A stretch of DNA of 64,000 nt, from NCBI GenBank assembly GCA_947178125.1, contig CAMWXB010000009.1, forward strand, positions 1 to 64,000, written 5' to 3'. Of this stretch, positions 33,183 to 42,608 are shown piece by piece. Below the pieces are notes generated by a model. It did no database searches and was not told the origin of the DNA. It saw only the letters and a program-made list of their open reading frames with translations. This DNA is from an uncultured Lachnospiraceae bacterium. GTDB taxonomy: Bacteria > Bacillota > Clostridia > Lachnospirales > Lachnospiraceae. Position numbers and translations under genes: made by a program. How positions within the stretch are numbered: position 1 is the first letter of the stretch; every line of letters starts with the position of its first letter.

Positions 33183-34131
33183 CAGCCCTTTTTTCTTTTC
33201 GATGCTGCCTTGCCTGTTCCTGTTTTTTATAGATATTTTCTACATCTTCCTCGGAAATGAACTTTTCAGTCTTTATTATATAGACCAGATTATTTTCCGA
33301 TTTGCGAATCCTGATCTTGGATTTCATATGACCATGTATATCACAATATGAAACACAGTAATAATGTTTCCCATTCGGGGTGAACCATCTGATTCTTTTT
33401 TTCAGATTTTTATGACAAAGATAGCATTTCGTACTGATAATGTTCTTATCGTTCATAGCCTTAATTTTATTTTCAAATCCCCTGGAAATATATTTTGCAT
33501 AGGATTCCTGCGGCACTTTGTCAAAAATTGCATGTATTTCTTCTTTTTTACTTACAGGGATATGGAAGATATCGAACGAATAATTTTCCAGTACGTTTTC
33601 ATCGAGAAGGGCGAGTATTTTTGCAGTATAATAAGCATCGCTGAGCGCCCGGTGAAAAGGGATGTCCTTTTCAATATTCAAAAAATCAATCGCATACTCC
33701 AGTGATCTTCTGGATTTTCTGTCTTCAAAAGCAATACTGAAAAGCTTCTGAATATCCAGAAACCGAAAGGGTCTGTCTGATATGGGCTCCATTTGATAAT
33801 ACCGGATATTTCTCTGGAGCTCTACTAAATCCATAGAGCCCCATGTACAGAAGATATAATCATCTCCCCACCAATTCTGAAATGCCCGCATTACTTCCGG
33901 AAAAGTCTTTCCTTCTTCCAACTGTTCCATTTGAAGATGAATTAATTTTCTGGTAATATAATTCATTTCATGGTAGACTTGCGGTTTTATCAATTCATTA
34001 AATTCATCTGTCTTTTCCCGTCTGTCATTTAACTTGATCGCGCCGATTTCTATAATTTCAAAAGGAAGCTTTTCTTCTGTTTTTTCTGCGGCGCCCTGAT
34101 TCCATTCCAAATCCAAAATAATATAATTCAT
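33157..34131 (-). CDS. DEDDh 3'-5' exonuclease-domain protein with C-terminal Cys/His motif
   Basis: A protein of about 324 residues. The exonuclease (RNase T / DnaQ-like) fold is seen in YIILDLEWNQG (first Asp-x-Glu), the CTWGSMDLVELQRN block and FHRALSDAYYTAKI, the terminal H-x(4)-D motif. After about residue 230 comes a likely zinc-binding segment (CYLCHK ... CVSYCDIHGH) and a very basic tail, suggesting nucleic-acid binding. The ATG at 34131 follows AAAGGTGA at proper spacing; an earlier in-frame start at 34152 is less likely. The target (DNA or RNA) is unknown. It converges on and overlaps the carboxypeptidase gene. Confidence 0.85.
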   Translation of the reverse strand: MNYIILDLEWNQGAAEKTEEKLPFEIIEIGAIKLNDRREKTDEFNELIKPQVYHEMNYITRKLIHLQMEQLEEGKTFPEVMRAFQNWWGDDYIFCTWGSMDLVELQRNIRYYQMEPISDRPFRFLDIQKLFSIAFEDRKSRRSLEYAIDFLNIEKDIPFHRALSDAYYTAKILALLDENVLENYSFDIFHIPVSKKEEIHAIFDKVPQESYAKYISRGFENKIKAMNDKNIISTKCYLCHKNLKKRIRWFTPNGKHYYCVSYCDIHGHMKSKIRIRKSENNLVYIIKTEKFISEEDVENIYKKQEQARQHRKEKRAAKNQNHRS

Positions 34132-34246
34132 GAAAGATTCACCTTTGACCATTAAGCATTGTATTTTTTAATCATAACATAATCAAATTTACAGTACAAT
34201 CTTTCATAATTATTTTCTTCTGTCAATTCCAGCCAATCTGTAATAA

Positions 34247-36808
34247 TCATTTCTTCTCCTTATATTTTACGGCCTTTATTCTGCTTACTAACCGATACAT
34301 GACCTTGAATAATTTTTCCATATCCACAGGTTTTGCCATATGCTCATTCATTCCGGCATCTTTTGCCATTACAACATCTTCCTCAAATGCGTTTGCTGAC
34401 AGCGCTATGATAGGGACAGTTTTCGCGTCCGTTCTGTCCATACTGCGAATCGTCCGCGCTGCCTCAAATCCACTCATAACCGGCATCATCAAATCCATGA
34501 GGATACAGTCAAATGCTCCCTGCTCTGAAGCTGCAAAAATATCCACAGCGGCCTTTCCGTCTTTTGCAGTTACCACTTCCGCTCCCGCCTGTTCCAGAAT
34601 AAATTCCATAATCTCACAATTCACTTCATTATCTTCTACCAGAAAAACATGCATCCCGGAAATACCGGTATGAATATTTCTTTCCTCAGCGATAGGTTCT
34701 GCATCCCTTTTTGCATCAACTTGAATGGATATGATAACCCGAAATATGCTTCCTTTGCTGACCTGACTCTCCAGCTCGATAGTACCTTTCATCTGGTCCA
34801 CCAGTTTTTTCACTATGGACAGACCAAGGCCGACTCCGTTATAATCTGTTCTGGCACCGTGGTTCTCCTGCGCGAACGGTTCAAAAATATGTTTTTTGAA
34901 ATCTTCACCAATTCCGATTCCGGTGTCTTCAACTATGAACAGATATTCAGCAATTCCGTCTTTGTACGCTATTTCTTTTGCCTGCACATATACGGATCCA
35001 TTTGGATGATTGTATTTGATCGCGTTATCAATGATATTCATCAAAATCTGTTTCAGATGCAGCGGTTCCCCAATCAATCTGCTATGGTGCAGTTCCACTT
35101 CTTCCAGCACCAGGCGGATACCGGCTGCTTCCGCCTGAGAGGATAAAATTGTGATACAGTTCTCCAATATATCATGAAGATCGAACGGTTCTTCAACAAT
35201 CGTTGACCTTCCGCTCTCCAGCTTACTGACTTCCAGAACATCATTGACAAGAGACAGCAAATGCTCTGTCGATACACGGATTTTTTCTCTGCACTCCTTC
35301 TGCTTCTCCGAATCATTCTGACTTTTTTCCATGATTGTAAGCATCCCCATGATTCCGTTGATCGGTGTACGAAGATCATGAGACATGTGAGAAAGAAATT
35401 CACTTTTAGCCGAATTCGCCCGTCTTACTTTTTCCAACAGTTCCATAATTGCCTGTTCCTGCTTTCTTCGTGTTACCATCGTCTCTGTAATATCCTGATG
35501 GTATCCATTCAGACTGACGCCAGGCTTCTTAAACTTTTTATCGAGCACACCGCCGCAACGGACATAAATTTTCCCTAATGTCGGATGATTCCACGGATAA
35601 ACCACTTCAGAACGTCCATTCTCTAATATCTCCTGCACCGTTTCCTGTACCGTATCAACATATTCGACATCAATATTACGAAACCAGCTCTGATAACATT
35701 CTTCCGGTCCAATATCTTCACTCACACCCAAAAGCATCTGCATGGTTCTATCCGCATACATTCTTGGTTCACAGCCTTCTTCCAGTTCAATAGTCCAAAT
35801 TCCGGTTCGAGAACCTTCCAGGATTTCTTCAAGACTCTGTCTTGTTTCCTGCTTATATTTTTCCTCCTGTTCAACCACGGAATTTATATCCCGAAACGCG
35901 AAAATCGCGCTGTTTTCTTCTTCCTTTTTTCCTGTAACAGAAAAATGGATTTCCAGATTTTTTATACCATACGGATTATCCTTCACTTGATATCTGGCAT
36001 AAAATTTTTTTTTCGTTTTAAGCTGTGCAAGAACATAATCTTTTTTTGTCACAGTGCGGAGCCGTTCCTGATCTTCTGGCACCACAAACAAAGAAATATA
36101 CTGTTCCATAGCCGTATGATAACTCTTTTCAAAATAAATACTCTGATTATTCTTAGGTCGTTCATTTTCCCGATATATCTCACATTTATCCGTATCAAAA
36201 TCCACCTGATAAATACTCAGATAATCTACATTAAGAGCATAGAGAACATTATAACTCCGCTTTTGGAGTTTCCGGACCAAATTCCGCCATCTCAGGGAAG
36301 AAACAATAAAATGTGCCGTAATCTGGAGCATATTCGATGTGTATTCCAATGACTTCTCCGGCGGATTATCTACACCATAAAAACCGATGACCCTGCCGTC
36401 ATCATAAAGCGGAACTACTACAAGAGAATGTATATTCTGCTTTTTTAATGTCTCATATAAAATAAAATCTTTTTGCCGTATATCTTCCAGATTCTGAATG
36501 ACAATATGGCTACCGTCGCTGAATCTCTGATACCAGCTCGCACATACGGTTGGCGGAAGGTTCTGAAGATTTTCTTTTTGCGGCTGCACCCCATTAGCCA
36601 CCCATTCATAAGTATTGTTATCGCAGCCAGACTCATTCCGTTCAAAAATATAAGTCCGCTCTCCGTTCAAAGCCTTTCCCAAATATTCAAGCAGCACATC
36701 CAATGACCGATCCGGAGTCTCTTCCCGTAGAGCAACGCGAAGTCCCTCATTAATGACAGCCTCCAGATTTTGAATGCTCCGCGCCATGTTCTCCTGTAAA
36801 TTATCCAT
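34247..36808 (-). CDS. Soluble hybrid histidine kinase (GAF-PAS-HisKA-HATPase-REC)
   Basis: An 853-residue sensor kinase without membrane segments. In order: an N-terminal GAF-like domain (about residues 25-175), a second sensory region, a PAS domain (about residues 315-440), the HisKA phosphoacceptor motif SHMSHDLRTPINGI (His near 479), an ATP-binding domain with DNAIKYN near 598 and GVGLGLSIV, and a C-terminal receiver domain with VEDNEVN and the phosphoacceptor Asp in MDLMMPVMSG near 772. There is no adjacent response regulator or Hpt domain, so its partner lies elsewhere. The absence of membrane helices suggests an intracellular signal. Confidence 0.92.
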   Translation of the reverse strand: MDNLQENMARSIQNLEAVINEGLRVALREETPDRSLDVLLEYLGKALNGERTYIFERNESGCDNNTYEWVANGVQPQKENLQNLPPTVCASWYQRFSDGSHIVIQNLEDIRQKDFILYETLKKQNIHSLVVVPLYDDGRVIGFYGVDNPPEKSLEYTSNMLQITAHFIVSSLRWRNLVRKLQKRSYNVLYALNVDYLSIYQVDFDTDKCEIYRENERPKNNQSIYFEKSYHTAMEQYISLFVVPEDQERLRTVTKKDYVLAQLKTKKKFYARYQVKDNPYGIKNLEIHFSVTGKKEEENSAIFAFRDINSVVEQEEKYKQETRQSLEEILEGSRTGIWTIELEEGCEPRMYADRTMQMLLGVSEDIGPEECYQSWFRNIDVEYVDTVQETVQEILENGRSEVVYPWNHPTLGKIYVRCGGVLDKKFKKPGVSLNGYHQDITETMVTRRKQEQAIMELLEKVRRANSAKSEFLSHMSHDLRTPINGIMGMLTIMEKSQNDSEKQKECREKIRVSTEHLLSLVNDVLEVSKLESGRSTIVEEPFDLHDILENCITILSSQAEAAGIRLVLEEVELHHSRLIGEPLHLKQILMNIIDNAIKYNHPNGSVYVQAKEIAYKDGIAEYLFIVEDTGIGIGEDFKKHIFEPFAQENHGARTDYNGVGLGLSIVKKLVDQMKGTIELESQVSKGSIFRVIISIQVDAKRDAEPIAEERNIHTGISGMHVFLVEDNEVNCEIMEFILEQAGAEVVTAKDGKAAVDIFAASEQGAFDCILMDLMMPVMSGFEAARTIRSMDRTDAKTVPIIALSANAFEEDVVMAKDAGMNEHMAKPVDMEKLFKVMYRLVSRIKAVKYKEKK

Positions 36809-36922
36809 AAATACTGTCCTCCGTTCATCTCAATATTTTATGATCCAACACTCTTACACATTTTAAACAGATTCAAAAAGTTTTTTACTTTATTCAATAT
36901 TATTTCTATGGATATTATAAAG

Positions 36923-36958
36923 AAAAGCATTGAAAAATCCCATATTTTCAATGCTTTT
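36923..36958 (-). terminator. Terminator after tRNA-Arg
   Basis: AAAAGCATTGAAAA (36923-36936) pairs with TTTTCAATGCTTTT (36945-36958), a perfect 14-bp stem with an 8-base loop, immediately downstream of the tRNA on the minus strand. Confidence 0.8.
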
Positions 36959-36961
36959 CAG

Positions 36962-37035
36962 CGTTCCCGAGGTGACTTGAACACCCGACCTACCGCTTAG
37001 GAGGCGGTCGCTCTATCCAACTGAGCTACGGAAAC
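36962..37035 (-). tRNA. tRNA-Arg (anticodon CCT)
   Basis: The minus strand folds into a 74-base cloverleaf: acceptor GTTTCCG/CGGGAAC (one G-T pair), D-arm GCTCAGTTGGATAGAGC, anticodon stem ACCGC/GCGGT with loop CTCCTAA (anticodon CCT), and a GTTCAAGTC T-loop region. It decodes AGG. CCA is not encoded. Confidence 0.95.
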
Positions 37036-37081
37036 GTGTATAAATTTGTATGAAAAATTTGCAGATAAGCAAATCATTCAG

Positions 37082-37987
37082 TTATAAATCTGTGGATATA
37101 TCCGGATAATTAATATAACCCTGCATCCAGATAACACCTTTGAATCTGCGTCCTATCTGTGGCTCTCCGTATAAATCCTCGGCGTTAATACAGATATCAA
37201 ACTGTAAATCATTACAGTTCAACTTCATAAGATAAATTTCTTCTTTTGTCAACTTATTCACAGTTTTGGTATATTCCATAATTTCACCCAAAATAGAATA
37301 CTGATCACACTCTACACCATATGGCATAAAATAAGTATCTACCAAACTGAAAACATCTTCCTTTAATATTTTTCTGGAAATAGATGTATAGGTATCCATA
37401 TCCTCTAAAGTAAGGCTTTCTATTGCTTCCTCATCACCCTGTCTTGCGGCAGCGATCAATTGATTCCTGTTAATAGACGCTTTTTTAACACGCCGCATTT
37501 CCGTTTCATCTTTCACAATGGGAAGAATAATATTTCCCTTAATGGAAAGACCGGATAATGTAAGCGTTGTTCCTCTGATCGGAAGTAGATTCATCTGCTG
37601 TGCTTTGACATAAGGAATGATGTTCTGTAAATAAAATATCAAACTGACTCCAACTTTAATATCATCGCAGATACCGGCATAAGATTCCTTCTCTGCATGG
37701 CGTTCTACGGATACATCTTCGTAAGAACTCACTCCTCTTCCTTTTAGATAAGGATAAAAATAGTCAAATGTAAATTTATCATCCTCATCAAATTCTCCAC
37801 AGACAGCAATTCCCATATTTTCAGCAAAATCTTCGCAAAACTCTGCAAGTATGGTTTCCCCGCCATTAGACGTATAAGAACGATGCGATGCGCTTAAAAT
37901 AATATCAGTAACCAGCTTCTGCTGTTCTCTCCTGTCTATCAGCTTGCTAAAACCAATAGCCCGCATATATTTGTGCAAAGGTTTCAC
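37082..37987 (-). CDS. DUF3881 family protein
   Basis: An uncharacterised soluble protein of 301 residues that I associate with the clostridial DUF3881 family. It begins MKPLHKYMRAIGFSKLIDR, contains a central GTTLTLSGLSIKGNIILPI segment that looks like a buried beta sheet, and ends with the LNCNDLQFDICINAEDLYGEPQIGRRFKGVIWMQG region. There are no membrane segments or catalytic motifs that I recognise. It begins 6 bases after serS and is therefore the last gene of the parA-to-serS transcript. Family name is moderately sure; function is unknown. Confidence 0.75.
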   Translation of the reverse strand: MKPLHKYMRAIGFSKLIDRREQQKLVTDIILSASHRSYTSNGGETILAEFCEDFAENMGIAVCGEFDEDDKFTFDYFYPYLKGRGVSSYEDVSVERHAEKESYAGICDDIKVGVSLIFYLQNIIPYVKAQQMNLLPIRGTTLTLSGLSIKGNIILPIVKDETEMRRVKKASINRNQLIAAARQGDEEAIESLTLEDMDTYTSISRKILKEDVFSLVDTYFMPYGVECDQYSILGEIMEYTKTVNKLTKEEIYLMKLNCNDLQFDICINAEDLYGEPQIGRRFKGVIWMQGYINYPDISTDL

Positions 37988-37993
37988 CTCCCT

Positions 37994-39271
37994 TTATCTG
38001 ATTTCTGTCTTACCACCCATATATGGACGAAGAACTTCAGGAATGCGAATGGAGCCATCCTCCTGCAGATTATTTTCCAAAAATGCAATCAGCATTCTGG
38101 GCGGCGCAACAACCGTATTATTCAATGTATGTGCAAAATATTTTCCGTCTTTACCATTTACGCGTATTCTCAGTCTTCTTGCCTGTGCATCACCGAGATT
38201 AGAACAGCTTCCTACTTCAAAATATTTCTTCTGTCTTGGAGACCATGCTTCTACATCATAAGACTTTACTTTCAAATCTGCAAGGTCACCGGAACAACAT
38301 TCAATTGTTCTGACCGGAATATCTATCGACCTAAATAAGTCTACCGTATTTTGCCATAGTTTGTCAAACCAAATTTTAGATTCTTCCGGTTTACATACAA
38401 CAATCATTTCCTGTTTTTCAAATTGATGAATACGATAAACGCCGCGTTCTTCTATACCATGCGCTCCTTTTTCCTTTCGGAAACAGGGAGAATAACTTGT
38501 CAGTGTCTGTGGAAGATTTTCTTCCGGAACAATCGTATCGATAAATTTACCGATCATGGAATGCTCAGACGTACCAATTAAGTATAAATCTTCTCCCTCA
38601 ATTTTATACATCATGGCATCCATTTCTGCGAAACTCATAACACCGTCAACAACGGCACTTCGAATCATAAAAGGTGGAACACAATAAGTAAAACCTCTAT
38701 CGATCATAAAATCTCTCGCATAGGAAATAACAGCGGAATGCAGTCTGGCAATGTCTCCCATCAGATAGTAGAAACCATTTCCTGCTACCCTTCCTGCGGC
38801 ATCCATATCAATACCGTTGAACCGCTCCATAATTTCCGTATGATAAGGAATTTCAAAATCCGGAACAAGCGGTTCACCGTATTTTTTTACTTCCACATTC
38901 TCTGAGTCGTCTTTTCCGATTGGAACTGACGGGTCGATAATGTTCGGAATTGTCATCATATCTTTCTTAATCTTCTCACGAAGTTCATTTTCTTTTTCTT
39001 CCAATTGTGCAAGGCGCGCTGCGTTTGCGGATACTTCTGCCTTTTTGGCTTCTGCTTCTTCTTTTTTGCCCTGCCCCATCAATGCACCGATTTCTTTGGA
39101 AATCTTATTCCGGTTCGCACGAATGTCATCGGCTTCCTGCTGTGTTTTTCTGACTTCAGCATCCAACGCGATTACTTCATCTACCAACTCTAATTTGGAA
39201 TCCTGAAATTTCTTTCTAATATTTTCTTTAACAACATCAGGATTCTCCCTCAAAAATTTGATATCTATCAT
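37994..39271 (-). CDS. serS: Serine--tRNA ligase
   Basis: Class II aminoacyl-tRNA synthetase that charges tRNA-Ser (and tRNA-Sec). The N-terminal tRNA-binding coiled coil spans about residues 30-100. The catalytic core follows, with motif 2 region FRKEKGAHGIEERGVYRIHQFEKQE and motif 3 LNNTVVAPPRMLIAFLENN. The ATG at 39271 is chosen because AGGAGG precedes it by nine bases; the open frame extends to 39295. There is no T-box leader: the gene begins 25 bases after the HD-GYP gene and seems to be transcribed with it. Confidence 0.97.
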   Translation of the reverse strand: MIDIKFLRENPDVVKENIRKKFQDSKLELVDEVIALDAEVRKTQQEADDIRANRNKISKEIGALMGQGKKEEAEAKKAEVSANAARLAQLEEKENELREKIKKDMMTIPNIIDPSVPIGKDDSENVEVKKYGEPLVPDFEIPYHTEIMERFNGIDMDAAGRVAGNGFYYLMGDIARLHSAVISYARDFMIDRGFTYCVPPFMIRSAVVDGVMSFAEMDAMMYKIEGEDLYLIGTSEHSMIGKFIDTIVPEENLPQTLTSYSPCFRKEKGAHGIEERGVYRIHQFEKQEMIVVCKPEESKIWFDKLWQNTVDLFRSIDIPVRTIECCSGDLADLKVKSYDVEAWSPRQKKYFEVGSCSNLGDAQARRLRIRVNGKDGKYFAHTLNNTVVAPPRMLIAFLENNLQEDGSIRIPEVLRPYMGGKTEIR

Positions 39272-39296
39272 AACTATTATCCTCCTAATCTTCACA

Positions 39297-40358
39297 CTAG
39301 CCTATAACTTCTTTAATATAAATATTATTTACTTCCAACAAATCCTTTATAATATTTACAGCATCTCCATTCCTGTCTTCGACAATTCGAAGAACAGGCC
39401 TTCCCGGAAATTGTTTATTCTGTCGCATTACAATTCCGATTTCGCCTTCATTAGTACGAACATATGTTCCTGCCGGATATACTGCAGTAAACTCTAAGAA
39501 AATATCGACAATTCTGCCATCGTACTTAATATCTTTGAAATTTTTCAAATATTCTACTGCTTCATATACTTTAACTCTCTTACAACCGATTCCACATATC
39601 ATTTCATCAAAAACGTCACATACTTGTATAATGCGGCATTCCAACGGAATATCTGTTGCCTTCAAAGGATAACCGGAACCATCGATTCTCTCATGATGAT
39701 ATAATATCATATTTTTGCTTACATTGGAAATCCAATTTTCACCCTGTAAAGCAGAATATGCGTAAACAGGATGTTTTTTATACTCCGAATATTCAAATTC
39801 CGTCATTTCTTTTAAATCATGGTTCATATAATCAGCTGTCAAATAACGCAGTCCTAAATCATGCAACAGACAGCCAACACCAATATCATGCACCAATTCG
39901 TGCGAAAGATTCATGCGCAGTGCAACAACTGTCGCCAGACTACATATGCTGACAGAATGCTCATAAATATCTGAACTTCTTTCACGGATATCATATATTT
40001 GCTGGAGAACTTCTTCTTCCAAAATATTTATGATAATATGATCTGCTGTTTGACTTAATTCAACCAATTCCTCATTATGACAATAAGTATGCTTTTCCAG
40101 AATATCCTTGACTTTTGATTTAAAGGATTCTTCCAGGTCATTTTTCAAAATAGCAACGGATTCTTCTATTTCTTTTTCATCCCATATATATACTTCTTTG
40201 ATATTCAATTCTCTTAATTTGTCAATATAATCCTGACGCAATACAATTCCCTCAGATAATAATACATTATAATCGCTGGTCATTATATTGTTAGCTAAAC
40301 GCTCTTTACCCGTCAGCTCATCAATTTTGCATATCTTTTTAATCATACGTTCTACCAC
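39297..40358 (-). CDS. HD-GYP domain protein (putative cyclic-di-GMP phosphodiesterase)
   Basis: A 353-residue protein with an N-terminal region resembling DUF3391-type or PilZ-like segments and a central HD-GYP domain. The HD motif LLHDLGLR lies near residue 165 and the HHERIDGSGYP signature near residue 220; both are intact, so an active phosphodiesterase for c-di-GMP (or a related dinucleotide) is likely. It has no membrane segment or receiver domain. The start may be the GTG used here or the ATG at 40346; neither has a strong ribosome-binding site. It sits between the DUF4446 gene and serS with gaps of about 25 bases. Confidence 0.88.
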   Translation of the reverse strand: MVERMIKKICKIDELTGKERLANNIMTSDYNVLLSEGIVLRQDYIDKLRELNIKEVYIWDEKEIEESVAILKNDLEESFKSKVKDILEKHTYCHNEELVELSQTADHIIINILEEEVLQQIYDIRERSSDIYEHSVSICSLATVVALRMNLSHELVHDIGVGCLLHDLGLRYLTADYMNHDLKEMTEFEYSEYKKHPVYAYSALQGENWISNVSKNMILYHHERIDGSGYPLKATDIPLECRIIQVCDVFDEMICGIGCKRVKVYEAVEYLKNFKDIKYDGRIVDIFLEFTAVYPAGTYVRTNEGEIGIVMRQNKQFPGRPVLRIVEDRNGDAVNIIKDLLEVNNIYIKEVIG

Positions 40359-40382
40359 TTAATCGTTTTAATTATTTAATCC

Positions 40383-40898
40383 CTAGTCTTCTTCGCCTAT
40401 TGCAATATTTAATGCTTTTCTTTCTTCATCGCTGATTTCGATATCGTATTCGCCATGTTTAATTTCTTTTGTATAAGTATAGCACCCCTCCGTACTATGT
40501 ACCGAATTCAATATGAAACCATTATTATTTTCATCCAGAAGTGCAAGACAAAAACTTAACTGTCCGCCCATCTGACCATAAGCATCATATTTCACAACAC
40601 CGATTTTTTGAAAAGATTTTTCAAAATTTCTGTATAAGGTACGAATATCCTTTTCATTTTTTTCAATAGAAGTTTTAATGAATTTATTATCCTCATACAG
40701 ACCAAAAATATCTTTTTCCAGATTTTTTGCATTCTTTCCCAACATGAATTTTTTATATTTTTTAATCATTTTTGATAACTTGACCATTTGAATGATCACT
40801 AAAATTAATATGAGAAAAAGAAACGCAATCAACCCGATAAAAATGTATGTTATGTCAAGATTGCCAAGTCCTATCATCTTCAGTAAATCATAATTCAT
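40383..40898 (-). CDS. DUF4446 family membrane-anchored protein
   Basis: A 171-residue protein of unknown function. One N-terminal transmembrane helix (about residues 15-38) is followed by a coiled coil (about 40-95) and a conserved C-terminal domain with QKIGVVKYDAYGQMGGQLSFCLALLDENNNGFILNSVHSTEGCYTYTKEI. It begins 21 bases after parB and is clearly co-transcribed with it. In clostridia DUF4446 genes regularly follow parB, suggesting a link to segregation or origin positioning at the membrane; that is inference. Confidence 0.85.
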   Translation of the reverse strand: MNYDLLKMIGLGNLDITYIFIGLIAFLFLILILVIIQMVKLSKMIKKYKKFMLGKNAKNLEKDIFGLYEDNKFIKTSIEKNEKDIRTLYRNFEKSFQKIGVVKYDAYGQMGGQLSFCLALLDENNNGFILNSVHSTEGCYTYTKEIKHGEYDIEISDEERKALNIAIGEED

Positions 40899-40919
40899 TT
40901 TTTCTTTAATCTTCCTTCC

Positions 40920-41804
40920 TTAATGGGCACTTAATAAGCTTATAATTTTTTCCAAATCATCGTGTGAATAAAATTCAATTTCAATTTTACCGGAGCCGTT
41001 GCCCTTAGAAGCAATAGCCACTTTTGTTCCAAGTGACTGTTTCAATTTTTCCTCCACGTCCTGATAAATAACTTCCAAACTTTTATCTTCTTCTTTTTCC
41101 TTTTTAGGTTTTTCCGGTTTATTCAAATTTTTGACCAGTTTTTCAACATCGCGGACACTTAATTTTTCATCAAAAATTTTCTGTGCAACATTATACTGCT
41201 CTTCCGGATCTTCAATAGAAATCAATGCTCTCGCATGACCGCTGGAAATCATATCATCTATGATCATCTGTTGGACTTCATCACACAATTTCAGAAGTCT
41301 CATAGAATTTGTAACGGCAGTTCTGCTTTTGGACACTCTTTCTGCAACTTCATCCTGTTTCAAATTGAATTCTGTTAAAAGTCTTTTATAAGCAAGAGCT
41401 TCTTCAATCGGATTTAAATCTTCTCTCTGTATATTTTCAATCAAAGAAATCTCAACAATTTCCTGGTCAGTATAGTCTCGGATAATGACCGGAACCTCTT
41501 TTAGTCCTGCCAGTTTCGCTGCACGCCAACGGCGCTCACCGGCAATAATCTCATAATAAGTTTTCCTGTCTTGTACAAGAATAGGCTGCAATAAACCAAA
41601 TTGTTTAATTGAATCAGCTAATTCCTGTAGTGCATCTTCATCAAAATTTTTTCTTGGCTGTTCACGATTGGGTTCTATCTTTGTAATTTTTACAATCGTA
41701 TCCGGTTCTTTTTTTTCATCCGTATCTCTTTCTGCACTTTTTCCTTTTGTATCTACATTTGGAATTAGTGCATCCAGACCTTTTCCTAATCCTCTCGCCG
41801 CCAT
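40920..41804 (-). CDS. parB: Chromosome-partitioning protein ParB (Spo0J)
   Basis: CTP-dependent DNA clamp that loads at parS and organises the replication origin. The N-terminal ARGLGKGLDALIPN tag, which stimulates ParA, is present. The ParB/Srx CTP-binding domain carries ENIQREDLNPIEEA and GERRWRAAKLAG, and the helix-turn-helix KQDEVAERVSKSRTAVTNSMRLLKL recognises parS. A lysine-rich linker (about 215-235) leads to the C-terminal dimerisation domain. At 294 residues it is a typical Spo0J. It follows parA by 39 bases. Two parS-like sites lie upstream of parA. Confidence 0.97.
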   Translation of the reverse strand: MAARGLGKGLDALIPNVDTKGKSAERDTDEKKEPDTIVKITKIEPNREQPRKNFDEDALQELADSIKQFGLLQPILVQDRKTYYEIIAGERRWRAAKLAGLKEVPVIIRDYTDQEIVEISLIENIQREDLNPIEEALAYKRLLTEFNLKQDEVAERVSKSRTAVTNSMRLLKLCDEVQQMIIDDMISSGHARALISIEDPEEQYNVAQKIFDEKLSVRDVEKLVKNLNKPEKPKKEKEEDKSLEVIYQDVEEKLKQSLGTKVAIASKGNGSGKIEIEFYSHDDLEKIISLLSAH

Positions 41805-41843
41805 ACTTATAATCGTACTCCTTTTCTATCATTCAAATCAGTA

Positions 41844-42608
41844 TTAAAATTTTCTATTGATCACTTCATCAGCTAACAACATATATGCTTCTGCTCCTGC
41901 AGATTTAGGATCATAGATATGAATTGGCATGCCATGACTCGGTGCTTCCGCTAACCTGATATTTCTTGGTATCACTGTATTATAAACACTCTGGCTTAAA
42001 TGACTTTTAACATTTTCTACTACCTGCATCGAAAGATTTGTTCTGGAATCATACATTGTAAATACGACACCTTCCATATCCAAATCCGGATTTAATCTTT
42101 CTTTTACAAGATTCACCGTATGAATCAACTGGCTTAAACCTTCCAGCGCATAATATTCACATTGTATAGGAACAAGCACCGTATCCGCTGTCGTCATAGA
42201 ATTTATTGTCAACATACTTAAAGAAGGCGGGCAGTCTATAATAATAAAATCATATCTATCCTTTACCCAATCTACTTCATTTTTTAATATGTATTCTTTT
42301 TTATCAATTCCAATTAATTCAATTTCCGCTGCTGCAAGATTAACATTGGAAGGAATAATAGAAATTCCAGGAATAACATCTTTCAAAATACATTCTTCTA
42401 TAGAACATTCACTCAAAATCAATTCATAAATTGTATTTTCCAAATCATTTTTTTCAATACCAAAACCACTTGTTGTATTTCCCTGTGGATCGATATCAAT
42501 CACCAATACGTTCTTTCCTTTTGCTGCTAAGGATGCAGATAAATTGATTGATGTTGTTGTCTTACCTACCCCACCCTTTTGATTTGCTATTGCAATAGTT
42601 CTTCCCAT
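41844..42608 (-). CDS. parA: Chromosome-partitioning ATPase ParA (Soj)
   Basis: A 254-residue Walker-type ATPase that drives origin segregation with ParB and, in Bacillus, also regulates DnaA. The deviant Walker A motif KGGVGKTTTSINLSASLA with its signature lysine lies at residues 10-17, and the FIIIDCPPSLSMLT Walker B region is present. An ATG preceded by GGAGAAAAAT starts the gene. It is the first gene of a six-gene run. An extended -10 TGATATAAT (42705-42710 on the opposite strand) about 100 bases upstream may be its promoter. Confidence 0.97.
   Translation of the reverse strand: MGRTIAIANQKGGVGKTTTSINLSASLAAKGKNVLVIDIDPQGNTTSGFGIEKNDLENTIYELILSECSIEECILKDVIPGISIIPSNVNLAAAEIELIGIDKKEYILKNEVDWVKDRYDFIIIDCPPSLSMLTINSMTTADTVLVPIQCEYYALEGLSQLIHTVNLVKERLNPDLDMEGVVFTMYDSRTNLSMQVVENVKSHLSQSVYNTVIPRNIRLAEAPSHGMPIHIYDPKSAGAEAYMLLADEVINRKF

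Noticed and set aside
39271-39300. Possible T-box riboswitch upstream of serS
   Set aside because: Only 25 bases separate serS from the upstream gene, with no room for a T-box leader or terminator.
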